A stretch of DNA of 32,321 nucleotides, taken from the NCBI GenBank assembly GCA_947630865.1, contig CANRJE010000004.1, positions 1 through 32,321 on the forward strand. Reading direction: 5' to 3'. Source of the stretch: an uncultured Bacilli bacterium. Lineage in GTDB: Bacteria > Bacillota_I > Bacilli_A > RF39 > UBA660. This document shows positions 21,601-29,086 of the stretch, piece after piece (the stretch's first letter is position 1; each line of letters opens with the position of its first letter). The notes under the pieces are model-generated. The model did no database searches and was not told the origin of the DNA. It saw nothing but the letters and a program-made list of their open reading frames with translations. Both the position numbers and the translations under genes were made by a program.

Positions 21601-23064
21601 TTATTTATGTCCTTTAGAACCAGATTCATAATCACTATCTCTACTGTCTTCATTTCGTTCTGTATTAAGATTGATTAATCTTAAAATATCAATTTCTCTT
21701 TGATTATCAGAATTATGTCTTTCTGCATTGGGATTATGTCTTAATCTTAAAGTATCATTTTGTCTTTGACTGTTAGAATTATGTCTTTCTGCATCAGGAT
21801 TATGTCTTAATCTTAAAGTATCGTTTTGTCTTTGACTGTTAGAATTATGTCTTTCTGCATCAGGATTATGTCTTAACTTTAAAGTATCATTTTGTCTTTG
21901 AGTATCATAATTGTGTCTTTCTGCATTGGGATTATGTCTTAACCTTAAAGTATCATTTTGTGTTTGATTGTTAGAATTATGTCTTTCTGCATCAGGATTA
22001 CGGCTTAACTTTAAATCAACATCGTTTCTAGTATCTTCTATAATATTTCCATTATTATCAACAGTTAAACTAATACCTTCATGATTTTCATCAATTGCTT
22101 GTAATTGAGAATTAGCTCGTAAGAAAAATTTATATTGATTTATATCTTTACAAAGGATAGGATTTTCTCTTTTTCTTCCATTATTATCATAAAGAGAATC
22201 AGACCAGGCTGGAGATATTTCAGCAGATAAATCGATATAACTTACTTTTTTTTGGTTATTATCATTTACATATAAACCAACTACAGCATGACCATAACTA
22301 GTTAGTATTCCCTCATTATTGTGGTTTCCTTGTTTTTCAATTTTTTGGGATTCGAATCCAAAATATCTAAACAACTGATTTAACCCATCAGCTAAACCTT
22401 CACAAGTTGCATAACCTTCAACAATTAATCCAAAATAGTTTGTATAATTTGGTGCATGTATTGGATTATCAGGCCAATAATAAGCCGTATTCATTTTAAA
22501 CTTATCATATATATATCTTATTATTTCAAAATCACTTAAATGGTTTATATGGATATGTCTTTCTATTTCCAAAACTGTTTTAATAAGATGTAGCACTTTA
22601 ATTTCTGGAACTTTATCACCTTTATAAGCAGGCTTTAATCCACCTACTACTGTTTTACTATTAATTGAAGTAATTGGGTCTACGTGAAATGTTGATCCTA
22701 AGTTTTTATATAAAAACATAATGTCTTCTAAATTAAGAGATATTTGGTCTTCTCTTAATCTACGGAAAGAAGGCTTAATTTTTAAGTTATCTGAAGATTG
22801 ATTATTATTTTTAGAAAAACTTTTATTTCTTTCATCAAAACGTTCTTTTCTTACTCTATTAATTAGATAAAAACCATTTTGGTCCATTTTAATTAGAAAG
22901 TAACTATTATTACCAGTTTTAAAAACATAATTTTTAACTCCGTTTTCTAAAGAATAAATACCAGTATATCTTATCTTATTACAAAATTCAGGGTCATATA
23001 ATACATCATTTAAATTAACACTTTTTAATTCAAAATGTTGTCTTTCTGTTTTTAAAAATTCCAT
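21601..23064 (-). CDS. Transglutaminase-like protein with five C-terminal 22-residue repeats
   Basis: The 487-residue protein has a transglutaminase/cysteine-peptidase core: Cys221 in VEGYATCEGLADG, His259 in SYGHAVVGLYV and Asp278 in SYIDLSAEI, in the right order and spacing for the Cys-His-Asp triad. The reaction (cross-linking, deamidation or peptide cleavage) cannot be told. The N-terminal 200 residues are mixed alpha/beta with a charged stretch. Residues about 353-462 are five tandem 22-residue units of the type LRHNPDAERHNSNSQRQN-DTLR, rich in Asn, Arg and His; a degenerate sixth start follows. No signal peptide. AGGAG lies about 11 bases before the ATG. The metalloprotease gene follows at once, so the pair probably acts together; which is the substrate of which is unknown. 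Confidence 0.78.
   Translation of the reverse strand: MEFLKTERQHFELKSVNLNDVLYDPEFCNKIRYTGIYSLENGVKNYVFKTGNNSYFLIKMDQNGFYLINRVRKERFDERNKSFSKNNNQSSDNLKIKPSFRRLREDQISLNLEDIMFLYKNLGSTFHVDPITSINSKTVVGGLKPAYKGDKVPEIKVLHLIKTVLEIERHIHINHLSDFEIIRYIYDKFKMNTAYYWPDNPIHAPNYTNYFGLIVEGYATCEGLADGLNQLFRYFGFESQKIEKQGNHNNEGILTSYGHAVVGLYVNDNNQKKVSYIDLSAEISPAWSDSLYDNNGRKRENPILCKDINQYKFFLRANSQLQAIDENHEGISLTVDNNGNIIEDTRNDVDLKLSRNPDAERHNSNNQTQNDTLRLRHNPNAERHNYDTQRQNDTLKLRHNPDAERHNSNSQRQNDTLRLRHNPDAERHNSNSQRQNDTLRLRHNPNAERHNSDNQREIDILRLINLNTERNEDSRDSDYESGSKGHK
21681..22010 (-). repeat. 66-bp tandem repeat array (5 units) in the transglutaminase-like gene
   Basis: The string TTCTGCAT starts at 21721, 21787, 21853, 21919 and 21985 on the plus strand, exactly 66 bp apart. 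Each unit encodes 22 residues, in frame. Copies differ by scattered bases, mainly in the Ser/Asn region. Confidence 0.95.
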
Positions 23065-23085
23065 TTAATCACATCTCCTATTTTA

Positions 23086-23094
23086 ATAGTATCA
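23086..23094 (-). promoter_or_regulatory. Putative extended -10 of the transglutaminase/metalloprotease operon
   Basis: On the minus strand TGATACTAT, 22 bases before the ATG at 23064. The -35 is weak. Confidence 0.45.
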
Positions 23095-23121
23095 TATTTT
23101 CAACTAATTTAAATTAATTTA

Positions 23122-23147
23122 TGAAAAAAAAGTGTCATTTGACACTT
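23122..23147 (-). terminator. Rho-independent terminator of the D-Asp operon
   Basis: AAGTGTC (23130-23136), loop ATTT, GACACTT (23141-23147), with eight A on the plus strand to the left, which is a T run on the minus strand. It overlaps the stop codon of racD. Confidence 0.85.
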
Positions 23148-23818
23148 AAGTATTTGATTGTTGCATCTGCTAAAATTTTCATAGCATCAACTAAAATTTC
23201 ATCTTCTAAATTATAAATTTGTCTTAAAGCAGAAAGTTCTGTGCATCCAAGAACAACACATTCTGCACCTTTTTCTTTTAAAGAATTAATAACTTGATAA
23301 AACTTATTTAAATCAATTGGCTTACCACTTTTAATACCATCATAGATAATACTAGAAATAATTTTTTGTTCATCATTGGTTGGAATTAAATAATTAATTT
23401 GATATTCTTTTAATAACTCTTCATAGATACCACTTTTAATTGTTCCTTCCGTTGCTAATACGCCAACACTTTTAATGTTTTTTCCTTTTAGATATTTAAC
23501 AGTTTCAGATACTATATTAATAAAAGGAATATTAGTTTTCGCTTCAATTTCTTTATAAAAATAAGAAGCAGTATTACATGGCATCGTGATAATAGAAACA
23601 TCACATATTTCAAGTTTTTTAACCATTTCTAATATTTTATTTAAAGGATTAGGTTTATTATTATCAAGAATATAAGAAGTTCTATCAGGAGTAGTTGGGT
23701 CATTTATAACTACTAATTCAATATTCTCTTCAGTATTTTTTAAATCTTCTTCTAATAGTTCCATAAATTTTACTGTTGCAAGAGGACCTAGTCCTCCAAT
23801 TATACCAATTTTTTTCAT
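23135..23818 (-). CDS. racD: Aspartate racemase
   Basis: This enzyme makes D-aspartate from L-aspartate without a cofactor (Asp/Glu racemase superfamily). The 227-residue protein has the two catalytic Cys: TMPCNTAS and VLGCTELS, each in its usual context, and the start KKIGIIGGLGPLATVKF typical of the RacD type. The C-terminal VVLGCTEL and the NDPTTPDRTSYIL block further favour Asp over Glu racemase. AAAGGAGA precedes the ATG. It is the last gene of a three-gene minus-strand unit led by a D-Asp ligase, which makes the Asp assignment strong: the racemase supplies substrate for the ligase, as in the Enterococcus faecium racemase/Asl pair. Not an MurI, because it lies with the ligase and lacks the MurI forms. 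Confidence 0.92.
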   Translation of the reverse strand: MKKIGIIGGLGPLATVKFMELLEEDLKNTEENIELVVINDPTTPDRTSYILDNNKPNPLNKILEMVKKLEICDVSIITMPCNTASYFYKEIEAKTNIPFINIVSETVKYLKGKNIKSVGVLATEGTIKSGIYEELLKEYQINYLIPTNDEQKIISSIIYDGIKSGKPIDLNKFYQVINSLKEKGAECVVLGCTELSALRQIYNLEDEILVDAMKILADATIKYLSVK

Positions 23819-23838
23819 AATGTTCTCCTTTAAGTATG

Positions 23839-24174
23839 TTATAAATCTTTTCCAACTTCAATAATTTTTCTAATTAATTCATCATCATTATCTCTAAAAC
23901 TTTTATTTAAAAGAGGAATATTTAAATTATTTTCAATTATTTTTTCAATTCTTTCATCATTAAAAGTTAAAACTAAATATTTTGAATCGATCATTTCTAT
24001 TTTTTTAATAATATCTATAATTTCTTCTTCATTTTTTTCTTTTAATTTATTATCAATTATAATATTTAAAATAAGATGTTCTTGGTCAATTTTAGCTTTT
24101 GTATTTTCAACTATTTTATTCATAAAAGAAGTTGTTATTTTATAATCACAACCAAGTATTGCTATTGGTTTCAT
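23839..24174 (-). CDS. Half-size racemase-like protein (N-lobe only), catalytic Cys absent
   Basis: The 111-residue protein parallels the N-terminal half of the racemase encoded 20 bases downstream. MKPIAILGCDYKITTSFM matches MKKIGIIGGLGPLATVKF in pattern; later IIKKIEMIDSKYLVLTFNDER stands where the racemase has MVKKLEICDVSIITMPCNTAS, and NIPLLN where it has NIPFIN. The catalytic Cys position is taken by a Phe/Asn region, so it is not a racemase on its own. It ends where the first lobe ends. GGAGGCAAC precedes the ATG, 8 bases after the ligase stop. It may help the racemase or the ligase as a partner or sensor, or be a decaying duplicate; which, I cannot say. A divergent PTS-like or small Rossmann protein is an alternative. 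Confidence 0.65.
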   Translation of the reverse strand: MKPIAILGCDYKITTSFMNKIVENTKAKIDQEHLILNIIIDNKLKEKNEEEIIDIIKKIEMIDSKYLVLTFNDERIEKIIENNLNIPLLNKSFRDNDDELIRKIIEVGKDL

Positions 24175-24182
24175 GTTGCCTC

Positions 24183-25388
24183 CTATTTATAGTATTTATG
24201 ATATTTTCTATAGAAATTTAAAGTTTTTAATTTGATTAAGAAATATCTTTTAAAAGAATAATCATTTTTATATAATAAAATATTTCTAACTTTATGTTCT
24301 TTATATAATTTTTTAGCTAAATCTTTTAATTCATCGTTTTTAGTGTATTTCATAATTACACCTTTAGGAACGATTGTCCATAAGAATTTATTATCAAGAT
24401 ATTCAATATCTCTTTCTTTATCATAGATAAAATCATCAACTAAATACTTAACAATATTTTTACCACTTACAGTTACAAAAGATGAACTTCTTCCTTGTCT
24501 TATATTTATTTCAAATAATTTATAAGAATTGGTTCTTTTATCTAATTTAAAATCAAAATTAGCATAACCTTGAAATTCAATTTCTTCTAAGAATTTTTGC
24601 ATTTTATCGAATAAATCTTTGTCATATGTTGGAATAATTGCTCCATAATCTCCAATTGATGCAGGTGTTTTTTCTTCTAATAGAATTTGTCCTAATGCCA
24701 TGAATGTTACTTTATGATTTTTAGTAACATAAGCATTTAATACTCGAAGATAGGTATCATCTCCTTCAATATATTCTTGAATAATTAAATTACCTTTATA
24801 AGTAGAACCATAAATTCTTCCTAAAATATCATCAAATTCTTCCTTAGAATAAGCAATAAAAATTTTCTTTTTACCTAAAAAATCAGCTTTCCAGTACATA
24901 ACACTATCACTTGGTTTAATGATGACTGGAAAATCAAATTCAAGTTCTAAATCTTGATAGGTATCATATGTTGTAATAACTGTTTTAGGATAATCAAGAT
25001 TATATTCTTGACAAGTTTTATAAAAGTTTTCTTTTAATACGAGTTTTTCCATTAAATTTTTATCGATATATGGAACTAAAAAGTCTTTTTCTAATACCTT
25101 TTTATTTTCAATTATTAATCGCATATAAACATCACTGCAAGCAATTAACAAAAGTTTTTTATCAGGATATTCTTTTTTAATTCCTTTTAAAACTTTTAAA
25201 AAAGTTTTTTTATTTTCAATATCTAAGTTTTTATAAGGTACAATTATTTTACTATATTTTGTTTCTAAATAATCTTTTTTTCCAATGGCGATTGATTTTA
25301 TTTGATATTCTTCATGAAAAGCAACTGCCATTCCGTAGACGTTTCTATCACTTCCAAATAATATTGGAATAAATTCTTGTTCTTGCAT
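24183..25388 (-). CDS. aslA: D-aspartate ligase (ATP-grasp), cross-bridge enzyme
   Basis: This ligase joins beta-D-aspartate to the lysine of the peptidoglycan precursor, building a D-Asp side branch. The 401-residue protein starts with EFIPILFGSDRNVYGMAVAF, the block typical of D-Asp ligases such as Enterococcus Asl, then has the ATP-grasp core: FDFPVIIKPSDSVMYW, NLIIQEYIEGDDTYLRV, LKGYANFDFKLDKRT-like and FEINIRQGRSSSF, with the metal-binding Glu and Asn. Length fits. AGGAGGCAGT precedes the ATG; the extended -10 at 25419 drives the unit. Downstream lie the half-racemase and Asp racemase, so substrate is made by the same operon. The next open question is the cross-bridge amidation enzyme, not seen here. 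Confidence 0.9.
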   Translation of the reverse strand: MQEQEFIPILFGSDRNVYGMAVAFHEEYQIKSIAIGKKDYLETKYSKIIVPYKNLDIENKKTFLKVLKGIKKEYPDKKLLLIACSDVYMRLIIENKKVLEKDFLVPYIDKNLMEKLVLKENFYKTCQEYNLDYPKTVITTYDTYQDLELEFDFPVIIKPSDSVMYWKADFLGKKKIFIAYSKEEFDDILGRIYGSTYKGNLIIQEYIEGDDTYLRVLNAYVTKNHKVTFMALGQILLEEKTPASIGDYGAIIPTYDKDLFDKMQKFLEEIEFQGYANFDFKLDKRTNSYKLFEINIRQGRSSSFVTVSGKNIVKYLVDDFIYDKERDIEYLDNKFLWTIVPKGVIMKYTKNDELKDLAKKLYKEHKVRNILLYKNDYSFKRYFLIKLKTLNFYRKYHKYYK

Positions 25389-25418
25389 ACTGCCTCCTAC
25401 ACTTGATAACTATAAATA

Positions 25419-25427
25419 GTATAACAC
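25419..25427 (-). promoter_or_regulatory. Extended -10 promoter of the D-Asp operon
   Basis: On the minus strand TGTTATACT, 31 bases before the ligase ATG; no clear -35. Confidence 0.6.
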
Positions 25428-25504
25428 ATAATAAAGTAATTTATGAAATATTTTTATATGATGACAAGAATGCAATGGATTATGTTATTTAGTTAAATTT
25501 TTTA

Positions 25505-25557
25505 TTAAGAAAGTTGCATATAACATGATTTACACCTTTTTGCACCCACTTTCTTAA
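25505..25557. repeat. Palindromic element with 14/17-bp inverted ends
   Basis: TTAAGAAAGTTGCA (25505-25518) faces TGCACCCACTTTCTTAA (25541-25557). The arms pair over 14 positions with a 3-base insertion (CCC) on the right. The interior is 22 bp. Size and form recall REP-like or miniature mobile repeats. No T tract fits a terminator on either strand. Confidence 0.7.
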
Positions 25558-25585
25558 GAAAATTACACCTTTTTGCACCCACTTT
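25530..25585. repeat. Two 23-bp direct repeats, 33-bp period
   Basis: An identical 23-base string beginning TTACACCTTTTTGCACCC occurs at 25530-25552 and 25563-25585. The first copy overlaps the right arm of the palindromic element, so the second is a further partial copy. The period of 33 bases keeps reading frame, but the short minus-strand frame it forms (35 codons from 25596) is not convincing as a gene. Confidence 0.9.
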
Positions 25586-25625
25586 TTATTTTTCATTAAT
25601 TTAATCGACATTTTTTTAGTTAAAG

Positions 25626-25643
25626 TAACATATTTTTATGTTA
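25626..25643. promoter_or_regulatory. Operator-like inverted repeat in the symporter promoter
   Basis: TAACATA-TTTT-TATGTTA, a perfect 7-bp inverted repeat that lies between the -35 area and the -10 of the symporter gene. No T tract follows; a repressor site is likelier than a terminator. Confidence 0.45.
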
Positions 25644-25647
25644 TAGT
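25639..25647 (+). promoter_or_regulatory. Extended -10 of the AGCS symporter
   Basis: TGTTATAGT at 25639-25647. A TATAAT at 25648-25653 is closer to consensus but would leave only a few bases before the AGGTGAG ribosome site, so the upstream one is preferred. Confidence 0.5.
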
Positions 25648-25663
25648 TATAATAGGTGAGAAT

Positions 25664-26986
25664 ATGGCTGGTGTTAATAATTTATTATGGAGTATAGCAA
25701 CTGTTCTTTTAGTTTTTAGTGGTTTATATTTTGCTTTTAAATTAAAATTCTTTCATTTAAACTTTAAAGAGATGTATAAGTATATTTTTAAAAATAGTAA
25801 AAGTTCTAAAGGAATATCCCCATTTGAGTCTTTAACAGTTGCTCTTGGAGCTTGTATTGGAGTAGGATCTTTAGCTGGTATTGCTCTTTCAATTTATAAA
25901 GGTGGAGTAGGGACTATTTTTTGGATATGGTTATCTTGTTTAATTGTTGCTCCTAATTCATTAGTTGAAAATGCCTTAGCTGTTATTTATCAAAAAAGAA
26001 AAGGGGATGCTTATTATGGAGGACCTGCTCATTATATTAAAGATGGACTAGGTTATAAAAAACTTGCCTTTGTTTATGCCTTTTTAGTTGCTTTTTCTTA
26101 TTTAGTAGGTTTTTTAACAATTCAATCAAATTCCATAGCTAAAGCTTTTACAAATTTCTTTAATGTTCCTTCTATTTTAATTGGAATAGTAATAGCTATT
26201 TTATCATTTATTGTTATTCATAAAGGTATTAAAGGAATTGCAAAGTTTTCATCAATTTTTGTTCCTATCATGGGAGCAATTTATCTTATTATTTCACTTT
26301 TAATTATTTTTAAAAATTTAAATATGCTTCCTAATATTTTTATTTCTATATTTAAAGAAGCTTTTAATTTTAAAGCATTAGGGTATGGAATGTTCTCGGT
26401 TATTTTGATTGGTATTCAAAGAGGAATATTTTCAAATGAAGCTGGAGTTGGAACGGGAGCAATTGCCTCAGGTTCAAGTGGTGCTATGAGTCCTATTGGT
26501 CAAGGTTTAATTCAAACACTTGGTGTTTATATAACAACTTTTATTATATGTACAAGTACAGCTTTAATTATTTTAACATCGGATTATAATCCTTTAATGT
26601 ATTCTAATGTTAATGGTATCGAAATAACTCAAAATGCTTTAATTTATCATATGGGTAGTTTAGGTAATCTTGTTTTATATTTCACGATTATTGCTTTTTC
26701 TTTTTCAACAATTGTTTCAGGTTATTATTATGGTGAAGTTAATATGCGATTTTTATTTAATAAGATGACAGAAAAGCATACTTTTATTTTAAAGATAGTA
26801 ACTTGTATTTTACTTGCTCTTGGAACTATTATGAGTCCGACATTTCTTTGGTACTTTGTTGATATTCTAGTAGCTATTTTAGCTATCATTAATGTATTTG
26901 CTATTTTCAAACTAAAAAAAGATGTTATAATAGAATATATAAGTTACAAAAGGAAGTGTCGTGATGATAGGAAACGATTGGGATAG
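25664..26986 (+). CDS. Sodium:alanine/glycine symporter (AGCS family)
   Basis: AGCS carriers bring alanine or glycine into the cell with sodium, in the cytoplasmic membrane. The 440-residue protein has about 11 membrane helices and the family signatures: VALGACIGVGSLAGIALSIY near residue 60, APNSLVENALAVIYQKR, YYGGPAHYIKDGLG, and the highly conserved GIQRGIFSNEAGVGTGAIA near residue 250. Substrate choice among Ala, Gly, or other small amino acids (also D-forms in some) cannot be told. AGGTGAG 4 bases upstream fixes the ATG. It is divergent from the D-Asp operon, which lies 275 bases to the left, and its 3' end overlaps ung. An amino acid supply for the wall would fit, but this is inference. 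Confidence 0.92.
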   Translation: MAGVNNLLWSIATVLLVFSGLYFAFKLKFFHLNFKEMYKYIFKNSKSSKGISPFESLTVALGACIGVGSLAGIALSIYKGGVGTIFWIWLSCLIVAPNSLVENALAVIYQKRKGDAYYGGPAHYIKDGLGYKKLAFVYAFLVAFSYLVGFLTIQSNSIAKAFTNFFNVPSILIGIVIAILSFIVIHKGIKGIAKFSSIFVPIMGAIYLIISLLIIFKNLNMLPNIFISIFKEAFNFKALGYGMFSVILIGIQRGIFSNEAGVGTGAIASGSSGAMSPIGQGLIQTLGVYITTFIICTSTALIILTSDYNPLMYSNVNGIEITQNALIYHMGSLGNLVLYFTIIAFSFSTIVSGYYYGEVNMRFLFNKMTEKHTFILKIVTCILLALGTIMSPTFLWYFVDILVAILAIINVFAIFKLKKDVIIEYISYKRKCRDDRKRLG

Positions 26987-27629
26987 TGTTTTAGAGGAAG
27001 AATTTAAGAAAGAATATTTTTATAATTTATTAAAATTTGTCCAAGGTGAATATAAAAGAAAGACAGTTTATCCTTCTAAAAAGGATGTATTTAAAGCATT
27101 TCGTTATACACCTTATAAAAATGTTAAAGTAGTTATATTAGGACAAGACCCATATCATGGAGAAGGACAAGCAGAAGGACTTAGTTTCTCAGTTCCTAAG
27201 GGAATAAAAAAACCTCCTTCTCTTCAAAACATCTTTAAAGAATTAGAATCGGATTTAGGTTGCGAAGTTCCAAATACTGGTTCTTTAGTTCCATGGGCTA
27301 AACAAGGAGTTTTACTTTTAAATACGGTTTTAACAGTCATAAAAGATATGGCGGCTAGTCATAAAGACATTGGTTGGGAAGTTTTTACTGATGAAGTTAT
27401 TAAGAAAATAAATGAAAAAGAAGAGCCAGTTGTATTTATTCTTTGGGGAAGCTATGCAAGAAGTAAAAAGAAATTTATAACTAATCCTAAACATTATATT
27501 GTTGAATCAGCCCATCCATCTCCACTTTCTGCTTACAATGGTTTCTTTGGTTCTAAGCCATTTTCTAAGACCAATGATTTTTTAATTAAAAATAATCTTA
27601 CGCCAATTGATTGGCAAATAAGAGATTGA
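26964..27629 (+). CDS. ung: Uracil-DNA glycosylase
   Basis: Ung removes uracil from DNA, starting base-excision repair. The 221-residue protein has the expected length and motifs: VVILGQDPYHGEGQAEGLSFSVP with the catalytic Asp in GQDPYH, the Pro-rich loop KKPPSLQNI, LLLNTVLTV, and HPSPLSAYNGFFGSKPFS, the DNA-intercalation loop. GGAAG at 26952 gives good spacing to the ATG at 26964; a GTG at 26961 in frame is close to the ribosome site and less likely. The gene overlaps the symporter by 23 bases, and the VanY gene starts 6 bases after its end, so all three form one unit. Confidence 0.95.
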   Translation: MIGNDWDSVLEEEFKKEYFYNLLKFVQGEYKRKTVYPSKKDVFKAFRYTPYKNVKVVILGQDPYHGEGQAEGLSFSVPKGIKKPPSLQNIFKELESDLGCEVPNTGSLVPWAKQGVLLLNTVLTVIKDMAASHKDIGWEVFTDEVIKKINEKEEPVVFILWGSYARSKKKFITNPKHYIVESAHPSPLSAYNGFFGSKPFSKTNDFLIKNNLTPIDWQIRD

Positions 27630-27635
27630 GGTAAT

Positions 27636-28997
27636 ATGAAAAAAGGTAAGAAAAAGAAAAAATTAAATAAAAAGAAAATAATTATTATAAGTAGCTTTAT
27701 AACAATTTTTATTATCCTATTATTATTACTATTTTTTTTCATGCCTATTGTAGTTTTCAAAAAAGATATTGTAGTGGAAGTTAATTCTCATGTAAAAACT
27801 AATTATTTTGTTTCAAATATATTTTTAGGCAAGATTGAAGATAAAGAAATATATGCAGAAACTGTAGGACAAGGAAAAGCAAACATTCAAGTTAAATCTT
27901 TATTTGGAAGAGTAAAAAATTATCAAGTAACATATACTGTAAAAGATACAAAAGGACCAGATATAGAAAGTAAAGATACTTTAGAAATAGAAATTAATTC
28001 AACTGATGATGTTTTAAAAAATATCAAAATAACTGATAATTCTAAATTAGATATTGAAAGTAAAATAGAAGGGGACTATAAAATAAATGAGTTAGGTGAT
28101 TATAAAATTAAAGTTATTGCTAAGGATAAATATAACAATAAATCATCAAAAGACATCGTTTTAAAAATAATAGATACAACTAAACCTCAAATTGAAGCTT
28201 CTAGTGAAATTACAATAAATGTAGGAACCAAAATTGATTTATTAAAAAATGTAAAAGTAACAGATAATTCCAAAGAAAATATTAAACCTTCTGTTCAAGG
28301 AAAATATGATATAAATAAAACAGGAAACTATAAATTAAAGTATTATGCTAAAGATAAAAGTGGTAATGAAGCAACTAAAGATTTCACTTTAAAAGTTATT
28401 AAGAAAAATCAAGATATAAAAGAAACTGTTAATAAAACAATTAAAACTAGTAAAGGTTATACTTTAATAATAAAAAATGGAGTTGCATCTATTGATGGAG
28501 TTATTATAGCTAATAAAACTTATTCTTTACCTAGTACGTATGGAAATGGATTAACTAGCACGACTTCATCGGCATTTAAAAAAATGCAAACAGCAGCCAA
28601 AAATGATGGCTTAAGTATTTATATTTCAAGTGGATTTAGGTCATATCAAACCCAAGTTGCTGTTTATAATAGTTGGGTTCAAAAAGATGGAAAAAGTGTT
28701 GCTGATACATATTCAGCAAGACCAGGATATTCTGAACATCAAACAGGTTTAGCAATGGACCTAAATACAATTAATCAATCATTTGCTAATACTAAAGAAT
28801 ATAAATGGCTTCAAGAAAATGCTTATAAATATGGTTTTATTATGCGATATCCTAAAAATAAACAAAATATAACAGGTTATATTTATGAACCATGGCATTA
28901 TCGTTATGTTGGAGAAAGTCTTGCTAAAACTTTATACAATAATGGAAATTGGATAACAATAGAAGAACATTTTGGAATAGATAGCAAATATCAATAA
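27636..28997 (+). CDS. Membrane-anchored VanY-type D,D-carboxypeptidase with Ig-like domains
   Basis: This enzyme probably trims the terminal D-Ala from peptidoglycan stem peptides outside the cell. The 453-residue protein has a Lys-rich start and one membrane helix (about 15-36), then two Ig-like DUF5011-type domains (about 105-180 and 183-262, each with KDTKGPDIE or DTTKPQIE at its edge and a GDYKIKVIAKDKYNNKS-type strand), then the VanY domain (about 300-440). Zinc and catalytic residues: SEHQTGLAMDL with His and Asp, and EPWHYRYVG with Glu and His. The ribosome site GAGG overlaps the ung stop. A terminator follows. No VanR/S or van ligase genes are here, so it is a housekeeping enzyme and not a resistance cluster. 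Confidence 0.92.
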   Translation: MKKGKKKKKLNKKKIIIISSFITIFIILLLLLFFFMPIVVFKKDIVVEVNSHVKTNYFVSNIFLGKIEDKEIYAETVGQGKANIQVKSLFGRVKNYQVTYTVKDTKGPDIESKDTLEIEINSTDDVLKNIKITDNSKLDIESKIEGDYKINELGDYKIKVIAKDKYNNKSSKDIVLKIIDTTKPQIEASSEITINVGTKIDLLKNVKVTDNSKENIKPSVQGKYDINKTGNYKLKYYAKDKSGNEATKDFTLKVIKKNQDIKETVNKTIKTSKGYTLIIKNGVASIDGVIIANKTYSLPSTYGNGLTSTTSSAFKKMQTAAKNDGLSIYISSGFRSYQTQVAVYNSWVQKDGKSVADTYSARPGYSEHQTGLAMDLNTINQSFANTKEYKWLQENAYKYGFIMRYPKNKQNITGYIYEPWHYRYVGESLAKTLYNNGNWITIEEHFGIDSKYQ

Positions 28998-29026
28998 GAA
29001 TTTTTGTAAAAGAAAATTCTTTTTTT
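28996..29026 (+). terminator. Rho-independent terminator of the symporter-ung-vanY unit
   Basis: AAGAATTTT (28996-29004), 8-base loop, AAAATTCTT (29013-29021), then T residues. The perfect 9-bp stem begins in the stop codon. Confidence 0.85.
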
Positions 29027-29086
29027 GTCGATTAAATAATTTATAAAACAAATAAAACTTCATATATTATTTATGGAGGGTACTAT

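Noticed and set aside
21681..22010. CRISPR array
   Set aside because: The 66-bp units are contiguous, in frame with a coding sequence and have no unique spacers.
25491..25596. Short minus-strand frame of 35 codons running through the direct repeats
   Set aside because: The repeat phase of 33 keeps it open, but there is no ribosome site and the other frame is equally open; a repeat element explains it better.
27636..28997. Vancomycin-resistance cluster
   Set aside because: Only the VanY-type carboxypeptidase is present; there is no vanA/B-type ligase, vanH, vanX or vanRS.
28996..29086. clpC promoter
   Set aside because: Several AT-rich hexamers (TATATT at 29063) resemble a -10, but none has a credible -35 or TGn, so no promoter is called.
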